DNA from: Blastomussa wellsi
Lineage: Eukaryota > Cnidaria > Anthozoa > Scleractinia > Plerogyridae
DNA: 64,000 nucleotides
NCBI GenBank assembly: GCA_947652115.1
Contig: OX393570.1
Span: 18,686,550 to 18,750,549 of the forward strand
Direction: 5' to 3'
The position numbers and the translations under genes were made by a program. The notes under the pieces were generated by a model. That model made no database searches. It was not told the DNA's origin and saw nothing but the letters and a program-made list of their open reading frames with translations. Each line of letters starts with the position of its first letter. The first letter of the stretch is position 1. Shown in pieces: positions 23,301-34,600 of this stretch.

Positions 23301-25619
23301 AGAATTCATATTGGGAGTTGTAGAATCCTACCTGTCCAGACCAACTTATGCTTCGGGATCTTTCTTCATTTTCATGTCCATCTTCACCAGTAGACCAAGG
23401 AAATGACGACAGAGAACTGAAAACAACAATGATAAATGGGAAAGTCAAAACTATTAAGATTCAACCAAGTTAGGGACACTTAAAGAAACGCATGCTAATT
23501 ATTGCGTCTTTCAGTAACAGCGAACTCAGCTTACTGGCGTTATCGTTTAAAGTTCATTTTAACCGGTTCAAAAGGCCACGATTGTCGGCTGTATGTAATT
23601 AACGACGGCAAAAAAGCAATCGTAAGTTTCTGTCCCAAGAGGAGTACAAGCGCTGTGCATTGCACAAAGCAGTGAGCGAGTTTCAATTGAGTGTCGCAAA
23701 ACCAAAACCAAAGTAATTCTTTGGCCAATCACAAAGGACGGAGACAATCCAGTGAACCAATCAAAACTCGAAGTAGTTACACGTAGCCGAAACAAAGCGC
23801 GGGAAAACGTGCACGCGCGAGTCACGATTGGTTTTGGTTTTACTGTACTTCTGATTGGTTCAAAAAGTGGCGCGAGATTTTTAAACCAATCGCTGAGCGT
23901 AGAAATGTAAAGCCAAAGCAATTCGCTAATTACTTTCGACACTCAATTGACTCCAAATAAGAGAGACCCTCAACTTACCTGCTGCTGAACAGGCTGCTTG
24001 TGAAAAGTTCCATTCCAGGGAGGGGACCCTGAAAAAATAACAATTATTTGTGAGACAACGGCTCCAAACTGCACCTAAATTATTTTGGCAAAACCAAAAC
24101 GATACCTCTAGCTTTCGCCCAGATGAAAAGCTGTCTGTGCCAATGTCAGAGATACCTGAAATAAAATTAGCGACCGTTATTCGAGTTAACGTAAGAACAA
24201 CAACGACGACAACCAAAATATGGTAGGTAGGGTGGGGTGGGAGGGGTGTGTTTACCTGCGGGTTGTGAAACCCAGGGACTAAAGTAAGGAAACTTAGATT
24301 TGTTTCGTTCCCTTGGAGATGGCAACAATCCTGATGACGGACCGTCTGAAGAAGATGAAGGAGCTCTCTTCTGTAGCAGCCCTTCCTGTTGCGATGGAGT
24401 GAACTCTGGGACTACTGCAGCTTCAGCTGAAAGGACAAAGATAGAAGCTTAGCTAAGAAGTAAGAACCGCCTTGCAAAGCATAATAAACAATACGACACG
24501 ACAATACTGTTCAATAGCTTGTGTTTCGTTGGTCACACACACTAGGGTTTCATCAAAAGTTAGAACCACCTTGCACAGTACCACATGAAAGTACTGCTCA
24601 AAAGCTTTCATATGAATGATCACACACTAGGGTTTCATCCACAGACTTAGAACCACCTTGTACAGCCTAATAAGCAGTACCACATGAAAGAACTGCTCGA
24701 TAGCTTTCATTTGAATGGATACACACTAGGGTTTCATCCACAGACTTCAAAGTTAGAACCACCTTGTACAGCATAATAACAGTACCACATGAAAATACTG
24801 CTCAATTGCTTTCATTTGAATGGTCACACACTATGGCTACGACTGAGTGTTTAGAAAGAACATAAAAAAACCACGGGAAAATTACTTTGATAAGCTGTAG
24901 TGGCCGTAGCGACTTCTCCAATGACTCCAAAAGGGTTTTCAGGTGTGATGTGACGATCTCTGTGAGTGGCTGTTGTGACAGCTCTGGTGCTGATGGATAT
25001 TGTTGCTACAGACGTTGGAGATGACGAGTGGCCCTTGAAGGGAACAAAAAATGCATGCCATGAGCCTCACAAGCAAGGGGCCCAAACGTGTGATCACTTT
25101 TAATTTATTCACATTAACTCTTCAGATTTAAACCAATCAGGAGACGAATGGAGGCCGCCCTCGGATTTTGATTGGATAATGACTGCTCCTTACTGCAATA
25201 CCACTATTTTAACTTGATTAATGAACAACAAAAGCGTCTGGCACCGAGGAAAGACCGAGAAAACTATGAATGTAACTACTCGAGGGCATTAATAGACCAA
25301 TTCGGACAACGTGTTTACATCCTTGTTGTCACCCATTTCAGGTCATGTGATGATTCATTTGGAAAGATACAATTGTGCAATTTGTCACACACAACTGATT
25401 GCATGCAATATAATTTGGTTTTATCAACTGGGTTGATAATGTGAATTGGCCACCGTAAAGAGATTCAAGAACTGAAGTTTCGAGCGTTAGCCCTTCGTCA
25501 GAGCGAATCTATTCGCTCCGACGAAGGGCTAACGCTCGAAATGTCAGCTCTTGAATCTCTTTACGGTGGCCAATTCACATTATCAACCCAGTTGATAAAA
25601 CCAAATTATATTGTTATAC

Positions 25620-25664
<45 letters not shown>

Positions 25665-28600
25665 CTATGATTGCATGCAAGTATGTGCGAACAAAACAAT
25701 TGTAACCTCCCAAATGAATCATCACATGATCTGAATTGGGTAGAAGCAAGGAGGTAAACAAGTTAGCCTAATAGGTCTGTTATTTGAAAAGATTGTTACA
25801 TGCACAAAGAAACTGCTACAATCCTGAGGATACGCAGTCTGTCATATGATTCTTCATGGCTTGTAAACGTTTCAAAGATTTTTAGAAGTGTACTTAGGCA
25901 GATTATTTCAACAAAGTTAACCCTTGCTTACGACTAAACTAGTGTTAACATAAGTTGAAAAGTAGGGAATTCATTCTTAAAGTGCTACTACGATGGAAAA
26001 TGTTGTTCTCGTTTCTCTCTTTTCCGATTTTATATTTGGTAAGAATGCATCGTGCCAATTATTGCGCCTCAATTTTCAAAATAAGTCTATTTTTCTGAAC
26101 GAAGATTTCTTGTTTAAACTGTCCGCCATTACTAGACTCTGCTTCAGTGGAGTTGCACTGAGTGAGATGGATCAAGAGAGAAAATGACGTCATATACTCA
26201 CTGGTTTATTTTTGCAATGTGTGAACCCAGCTGATTAGTAAGTTGCTGTTCTGCATACCAAATTAGTTGGGTTCACACAGAATAATGTTTTATTATATAT
26301 ATAGCGACAATTTTAGGTAATAAACCTTGCAGATAGAATTCTATATCTGCTATATTTTCACATGTGAGAAAAGCGATACGTCCAATCAGCTTCGCGTATA
26401 GCTTTCTTCACATGTAAAAAATATAACCAATCAGCATCAAGAGTAGAACGACCTAACCAATCAGAGCGCGGGAATTCAAATGGTTTCCAACGAGGTTGTG
26501 AAAGTTTGCAAGCTCTCGAAAACAGTTTATGTTTTGGCTACAAATTTTGTACTTTTGAGAACTTTATGGAAAGGAAAGCCATCAGAAACACGCCAAGCAA
26601 AACCTTGAGAACACAGTCATGATATGGAAATGCTAAAATCATTCTCCAGGCGGAGCGAAGACAAACTAAATGTCGATAAGGGAAAGCCAAGAAATGAAAG
26701 ACTTTCATTGTAGCTTTGATACAATGCAGCCGTGGACTTTCTAAGAAAATTCAAGCACTCTTGGGAACACCAGGGTAAAGCAAATATTTCACTTTTGAAT
26801 ATGGATATCGTAATTATTGTTTAATGAACCGACTCCTTGTGTTATCGCAACTTTTGTTCAAAAATTCGCCAGTTGATTTGCGCGCAGTAGTTGATTCACT
26901 TATGGCGACGTTTCTCGATGCGATAGCAAAAGCTTTTCTTTTAAAAAGTATGAACACAGTGTGTTTTATACCGCTATTTAAATAAAGTTCTTGTTTACGA
27001 TAGCTTATCGTCGCCGTAATTTTTCTTTTCTATTTAAAAGAGATCTCGCTTGGAAAGCCATCAGAATGCATTTGCAGCTTTGTTTTCCTCGTAGCGCTGC
27101 GTTTAACTCTTTAATTATACAGTGGAACCCCGCTATAACGAAGTGTCACGGTACCGAAAAAAAACTTCGTTATATCGGGGTCTTCGTTATAGCGAAGACC
27201 CCGCTATAACGAATTATCCGGTTAACAACAAAAATATTCGTTATAGCGGGGTAATTTACCACAAGAAGCCTTCGAAAGTGAAAAAGTTAAAAAAAGAAGA
27301 TAGAGCAGAAGTTAATTGATGTCGAAATACCAATGTCTATGACATAATAAGCCGTTGACTGAAAGGTTGCTGTCTCTTCACTGTTGACTGTTGATCTGTA
27401 CAGTGTTTATCTTCTGTCGCGTGTTGACAAAACCGGAATAAAGCAAGCTGTGAATTCTACTCCACACTAAAATCTGTCGTTATTACTGACTGCGAGCGAG
27501 CGACAGACAAAATATTCGTTATAGCGAGGTAAATTGTGCGTTGGGACCGTCAAAATCGTTCGTTATAGCGGGGATTTCGTTATAGCGGGGCTCGTTATAG
27601 CGGGGTTCGTTTCAACATATTTTACTGTAAATCTGCCGGGCTTTCAAATGTTATTCGTTATAACGGGGTCTTCGTTATAGCGGGGTTCGTTATAGCGGGG
27701 TTCCACTGTAGACTAGAAAAATCGCTTTAAGTTTACAATGGTTGAGTACTCGTTATATATAATAAACAAATTACAGCATAGAAAGTGCTTTGTACGGATT
27801 ATTATTCACTCGTCGCAAAACTTTGGAAAACTCACTCGTTCGTTTTCCAAAGTTTTGCAACTCGTGAATAAAAATCCGTACGTCGCACTTTCTATGAAGT
27901 AATCTATCTATAATGGTGAGTCGATGACGTCATTTTCTCTCTCGATCCAGCTCTCTCAATGCCACTCGACTGAAGCAGAATCTGGTAATGGCGGACAGTT
28001 TAAACAAGAAATCGTCGTTAAAAAACGGACTTATTTGGAAAATGGAGGCGCAATAATTGGCATGGTGCATTCTTGCCAAATATAAAGAAAACAAGAACAT
28101 TTTTTCATCGTAGAAGCACTTTAAGGTAGTTTAAAGTGCTGAAAAATAACGCGGAAATTTCCACCTGAACGTTCGTCATAGAAAGAAAATCGGGCACCAA
28201 ACAAGGTAAAGAAAAATGCTTTGTTTTCCTTAGTAGCAGTACCTTCGGTTCCCAATTTTCCTGTGAGGTCGCAGGAGCAAGCCCTTTACTGCCAGCCACT
28301 CTGTTATTTCCGGGTTGATTCTGAACCTGTACACCTGGGTTTTCCTGCAAATGGAAAGGTTTATAAGAAGCTGCAACATCGCCATCGTGTCTTGCCCCTG
28401 TCAACCTGCTTTGTGCATCACGTGAAGTGACAATGGCGGTCACACTGCTGCTGACAGTCGTGGTCATAGCACTTGTACAAGCACCCATGCTTTGCGGCGA
28501 CTGTCTGTAGGGCTTCCAAGCTGATGAAGTGGTCTGTGTCGCATTTGAGGCAGCAGGGGACGAGCTAGCAAAGGACTTAGCTGCTTCTACGCTGTTTACT

Positions 28601-31600
28601 GTCGCTTCTTCAGGTTTGCTGGCGACAGCTGCAAAATTCTCTTCAAACACCTCTTGGCTGCCATCACTTAACTCTGGTGAGCTTTTCAGTTCTTCATTGG
28701 ATTTCTCGTTGTTTGGAACCGCAGGCTTGGCCAGGGGCGCTTGTACGGCCATGTTATTCGCCTGCTCGATGGTCGGCCACTCCGATGACGATGACGACGA
28801 CGGAATAGCAGCATAATTTCCCCGGACTGGAGCAGGGGACGAGTTGGTTTCTGCCCGGTCTGACGATGATATTGCATTTGACGTGGTAGCAGTGGAGACG
28901 GTAGGTGTCGTCTGTCCGATTGTACTGGGCGTGTTTAAAGCTTGTGTGACAAGAAACTTGGCCCTCTGAACTGCCTTGCTAGAGCCCTGCAAAATAATGA
29001 ACATAATAACGCAGTTAAACCTTCTGTAGATGTAAAACAAAGAAAAAGCAAAGCCCTTCTTGACCTGACAGATCTACCTTGATGGTTTTGAAGCATGATT
29101 TGTTTGAAAAATCAACAGTAAAGATATTCTCAGGTAAGTGAATACCTTGAGGTTACTGTCGCTAGCACGAAAATCGCTAACTTTAGTTCACGAAAATCGC
29201 TAACTTTAGTAAATGCTGAAATTTGCCTCCGCCAAGTATCGTAGAGGGCAAAACGGTTTTCCCTGACGAAGAGCCACTCTTAGTCCTCACAGTATCAACG
29301 AACGTTTTTCATTCAACTAATTTATTCCGTTGTTTTCACGTTACCAGGCACCAGCCAATAGCGAAGCTCCATCTTTCTGTATATAAAAAACACACGACCC
29401 ACAATTCCTTGATTCGCTCCGACGAAGGGCTAACGCTCGAAATGTCAGCTCTTGAATCTCTTTACGGTGGCCAATTGACATTATCAACCCAGTTGATAAA
29501 ACCAAATTATATTGTTATACTTCCCACCGACGCAGCACCACAGTTTATTTAGAAACTTACCCCCTCTAACATTATTTGAGATTGATTGAGTTCGTTCAGT
29601 GGCTTTGTTATTACAATCTTTCATCAAAAACAGGGTTATATACGTATCCTGATACCGCTAATGTTTCAATTTTCGAAAATTTCTAAACTTAATCAAAAAA
29701 TCTATAAAAAACGGAGCCGTTAGCAAGAGTAACTATAAGGCAAAGTAAAACAGTTTGACTTTCAGAGACTTTACCTTGATAGTGATAACTCTGTCTGTTG
29801 GTGCTTTTGGTTCTGGTTTACCAATCGTTATTTGAGCACCAGAGTCTTCCTAAAAGCAAAAAGATTTAAAAAGTAACACCTCACTTCAAATCCCCCAAAA
29901 TGGCAGAATAATGCAAAATGTTAATTATCATTTGTCATAAATTACTGAATACAACAATTATCACTTGCCATAAATTACTGAATACAATACTAATCATTTG
30001 TCATAAATTACTGAATACACTAATAATTATCACTTGCCATAAATTACTAAATACAATACTAATCATTTGTCATAAATTACTGAATACAACAATTATCACT
30101 TGCCATAAATTACTGAAGACAATAATAATCATTTGTCATAAATTACTGAATACAATACTAATCATTTGTCATAAATTACTGAATACAACAATTATCACTT
30201 GCCATAAATTACTGAATACAGTAATAATTATTGTTTGCCATAAATTACTGAATACAATAAATATTTGGCACATTTAGTCACATACTGTTATTGAATTGAT
30301 TTTGCTTCCTCCACGACCAATAACTCGCCCACATATTGCATTTGGTGCTGTCAACTGAAACATCACTGTCCTGGAATTGAGAAGAGAAAAAATTACAGTT
30401 GAGAATTTACTTGTGATCACTCTTGCGAATTCTCAAAAAGTAGATTTAAACAGACACTCACTGTCACGCCTGATATATTATAATTGCAATCTTCTTCCAT
30501 CCTTGTAATCCTGTACTACTTCCCCAAAACACCTGTTCTATCTTGTTCTGTGGAATCTTTTTATCAAATTTATTCGTATATTTGGTGGCATTTGGCAAAA
30601 TAATATGGAAGTTAAAACAAAAAATTTCTATAATCAGGCGTGACAGTGTCCCTTTAATTACTCTCGAATTGGTAACTCCAGAAAGTGTCCACAACTAACT
30701 ACCTATTAAGCGTTTTATTAAACGTTTGGATATTGTAAGTTCAAAACTGTATATTTTTATGTAAATTGCTCTATCGCTTGACATAGTTGATTTAAATCAG
30801 ATGTCCAAAAAAGCCTGTTAACCTACTTGGAATTTGTACTGCGTGTGACCTCCTTCCAATTGTCTTCACCCCTCCCCACTTGGGAGTGTTGCAGCTTTGA
30901 CCTTGGTGAATGCACTAGTTGGGAGAAAAACATGATCACAATAATGCAACTGAAAAATTTCTTGTATCAAACCGATACTCGTTGAAATGATAAATATTAA
31001 TAGTCTGTTTGCATGGAGGAAAGCTGTCCCTGGTAGGAGAAACAGATAAAATGTACCCTGCAGTGGGAGCTACCAAAGAAACAAGACGTTTTTATACGTA
31101 AGCCCCAAAGCATTTGATTGAGAAGAGTTTACCCGGGAGGGGGGGGGGGGGGGCAAGGTGAGGTGACACTGGTTGAGAGAGACCCACTTGCTTTGAAGGC
31201 AGGGTGACCCAGGGGTGGGGGGGGGCCTAGCCAAATTAATTCCATGTAAACACTGGCTATTTTTGGACTGATCTTCCTAGGACACGTTTTGAGACAGAGC
31301 ACGAGTGAAAACGGGGGAGGGGGTGGGGCAAACCATTAGGCCACCATGCCGTTGCACTTTCTTTATATGAACAGGCTTTACAGTCCTTTACCTGGTTTAT
31401 GCTCTCGTTCGTCACTCAGCGATGCTGTTTTACCACCACTAGATGAATGGCTGGAAGTAGAAGAGCCTTTTGTAGACATCCTACTGCCGTCAATCACTGT
31501 CGAACTCGTTTGTATACTATCAGCAGTGGTTGGTCCATCTTTGCCCCTTCTAACAGATGTCGGCGCTGTATCTGGCGAGGACTTTGTTGTCACTGGTGTA

Positions 31601-34600
31601 GCACCATGGGAAGAATCTTTGGAACTGGACGATTTGTTGCCAATGTGGGCAGGCGTTGCGACATTTTGCTGTTTATTGTGAGAGCTCTTTCTTGGACTGT
31701 TTGCAGAAGTATTTGTTTTATCAGCCTGTTCTTTCTTCAATACATGCTTTTCAGCCTTGCTCTGTTGTTTAGCAACCGGCTTTATACAGTTAACTGTTTC
31801 AGATTGTGTCACTTCGCTTGTAGTTTTTGTCTTAATCTCAATTTTCTGTGGCTTAACAGAATCAACTTTCTCATTCAAGACAGGATAAGTTTTCTTTTTC
31901 ACCATTTTTGCCACCTCTTCACTCCTTTTTCTGAGATTCTTGTCCTGCATGGAGTGGCTTTTCAACTCAGATTCCTTCCCAGCACTCTGACAACGACGAT
32001 GGCCTTTTTCGTTTGAGCAAAGAGAATTCTGTGTCGTTGATACATCGCCTGCACTACTAAGAGGTCTTTTAGGTTTAGCACTTGCAGCATCTTGTGCGAG
32101 TCTCTTGCTGCCAGCAGAAATCTTCATCTTATTTCTGTCATCATCTGTGATCTGTCGGTTTTTCAGTGCAACTTGAGTTGAGAGGTATGCTTTCTTCTCG
32201 GCTGTGGTTTCCTTGTGGCCTGCTCCAGTCAGTAACTCGTATGTACAGGGCTCTCTCGTTGTGTCGACAACATCGCACTCATTTTCCTCCTGATCATTTT
32301 CATAGTCATCTTGTGGTCTGTTTTCCAATGGCAGGTCATCACCAACTTGGTTTCCGCATGGGACTTCACTGTCCTTGGCAGCTTTCCTTCTCTTTCGCTT
32401 ATCTCGTCGCTTAGCTGCTGCCTTTTTCTTTCTTATGTCTTCCTTTTCTTTTTCATGTTCTAGTTCCTATACAAAAGGAGTAATGAACAGTTCAGTTTCA
32501 ATAGATCCAGGGAACTAATCAAAACTAAAAGCAAATACATCTAGGCGGTACAAAGCACAGGAAAACGTCTTTCTCAAACTCATTAGTAATTCATCAAGTT
32601 AAAACAAAGGAAATCAGAACTGTTACCATGGTTTGCAAAGTAATGTACTATATACAATTTTGCTTGTAGTATAAGTATTGAAAAAATTGGGGTTCTTGGC
32701 AGCTAACGTCCAATTAGTGTGGTGGTACATGTAAGTGAGTTTATCCCGAGTCGAATTTCCCCAGGTTCGATTCCCAATATTTGGAATAAAATATCTTTTT
32801 TTTTTTAAACAAAACTAAGTGTGGAATGACCTTATGTAAAAACAAGCAAGTGTGTAACCTGGTCCCAGTCAATGTTATGTAAGGTCTTCCTTGGAAATGT
32901 GATCTTAATTAGCAGAGATTTTTTGTGATTTTATTTCTTTGTTTTCTCTACAGTTTTAGTTTTGATTGAGAAGATATATCAAACACTCGAGACAGTGTTT
33001 CATCACATTTCCAAACACTTCAAAGTTCGTCAAAAATACTCTGACATGTGCAGTATTTTCAATTCTCTCCTTAGTGTTCAGAAATGAGATGAAACACAAT
33101 CTCATGGCTCACAGTTGTTACGTCTCAAGTCTTATTGCTTGATGCACAAATAACACTTGCTCAATCCAAACATGCCTAGGCTCAAAAGCTTAGCTTGTCC
33201 CACAAGGCAAGAGATTCCATACACCCACAACTTATTTCTTCTTAGCATAAAACAACTAGATATAGAAATTATGGCTATCGTTCCTGTATGTCGCACCAGC
33301 AGCTGCCCAGTGCTCAATGTACGGGTCTGGCAGAGAGGGGCACGGAAGACTAAAGTGTTCGCCTAAGAACACAACACATTCAAAATGGCACAGCCCAAAA
33401 CTTTAACACTTGAATCTTGATACAGAAACCATTATTTTATAGTTCATAGACTGGGCATTTCACAACACTTACAAGTACCATACAGGTATGTGATAAAAAC
33501 TTTGATAAACCATGTGAAATCTTTAGAATAAAAGTCACAACTCGCCTTCAAAAAGATTTCTGTATTCCTTTGGACTTTCTGTTCCTTAGCTTTCTTTGCC
33601 TGGAGAAAAGGAATGGCGAGAAAACTTGTTAAAATATACAGAAAACAGACTACTATATTTTGTATCCTCTGAGTTATAGCCTTCATTCCAGTTGACTTGC
33701 CCATAAATGTAGATTACTTCAAGATGGTAGTGTAACAATGATAGCACAATCCCAAATTATCTAGCCTTCTACATAGCTGTGTTTAAGCTTCACGTTTTAA
33801 CATGATCTCAAGAAAGCAGTGTTTTAGAAATCAGGATTCCATTCTTTGTATTTGCTTGCTGCTCTTTCACATTGGTTTGTATATGTAATAGGACTACATG
33901 CTGTCCAATTTGAAAATAATTGGATGAGAAAAAATTCCGAGGACTGCAAGCATGTAGTCCTGTTACCTATTAATTATATAGCATCCCAAAATATACGAAC
34001 ATGACAAATGTTTCACCCTCCAAACTAGTTTTTCTTGACAATTGATTGGTTTATGAAAGGTATCCAGATTTTTCTTAAATTGGACAGTTTGAGCAAAAAC
34101 TGTCCAATTTATTTTAAATTTGGACAGTTGGCAAAAATTAATAAAAAATGCATCTGTTGACAATAATGGATTTTGACGTAGTGTAGCTATATAATTATAA
34201 TAATTATTAGTAACTCACCTTGGTGACCAAGTCGTAACACTTGGTCCGTCCAAGCATCATATCGTCATGTTTTTCTTTGTCATCCACCGGTGCGACCAGA
34301 CACTTCTGACACTGATCTTCTGACGGCAGATGATTGACAACACCCAGTAACCATTCCACTACCTGAGGGGTACAGCATTAACAAACTTAATAAACATTTG
34401 TCTGATTACTGTAGACTCACTAAGTTTTGTGTAACTGCAGCAAAAACCCTACAGGAACTACTACTGTAAGAGTTCTTTCCCACTATCAACTCTAGCTACA
34501 AGTAACTAGTTTGAAACCTCGTTGAAGCTTGTGCCTTCTCCATTAAACTTGGCCCCATTCTCTCTTTAAACTACCGATTCATATTATGAAACTTATCATG

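Larger units (their letters stand above)
25409..25668 (+). mobile_element. 260-bp hammerhead-bearing inverted-repeat retroelement, full copy
   Basis: Starts TATAATTTGGTTTTATC, ends ACCCCCTCTAT, and is flanked on both sides by the 12-bp duplication GATTGCATGCAA (25397-25408 and 25669-25680). The left ~95 bases are a truncated inverted copy of the right ~160 bases. Each half holds a hammerhead-like fold. Same architecture and ends as 40405-40654. The inverted, truncated first half and variable-length duplications resemble Penelope-like elements, which are known to carry hammerheads; non-autonomous. Confidence 0.75.
25312..25759. mobile_element. Palindromic MITE hosting the hammerhead element
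   Basis: Outer arms 25312-25408 and 25669-25759 are inverted copies (for example CATGTGATGATTCATTTGG / CCAAATGAATCATCACATG). Similarity extends weakly to about 25285 and 25785. The hammerhead element at 25409-25668 sits in the middle with a 12-bp duplication, so it entered a pre-existing palindrome. Confidence 0.7.
25981..28120. mobile_element. 2.1-kb DNA transposon remnant with ~220-bp inverted ends and TTAA flanks
   Basis: Sequence 25981-26210 reappears inverted at 27905-28120 with high similarity; both ends begin AGTGCT(A/T)CTACGATG and abut TTAA (25977-25980 and 28121-28124), the target used by piggyBac and Kolobok types. No transposase ORF survives. A 589-bp pogo-like element (27120-27708) and a smaller palindrome (27785-27895) are nested inside. 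It lies in the 3.2-kb intron between ankyrin-gene exons 17 and 18. Confidence 0.7.

Noticed and set aside
24460..24840. CRISPR-like array
   Set aside because: Eukaryotic intron; units are ~100 bp, diverged along their length, and have no unique spacers.
29280..29310. CTGACGAAGAGC stretch as a further hammerhead
   Set aside because: The GAAA part of the core and a closing stem are missing.
29918..30277. 119-aa repetitive ORF
   Set aside because: Created by a 33-bp tandem repeat with no in-frame stop; non-coding minisatellite.
31346..32016. Long plus-strand frames opposite ankyrin-gene exon 14
   Set aside because: Antisense shadows of the 1075-nt exon, with no protein-family similarity.
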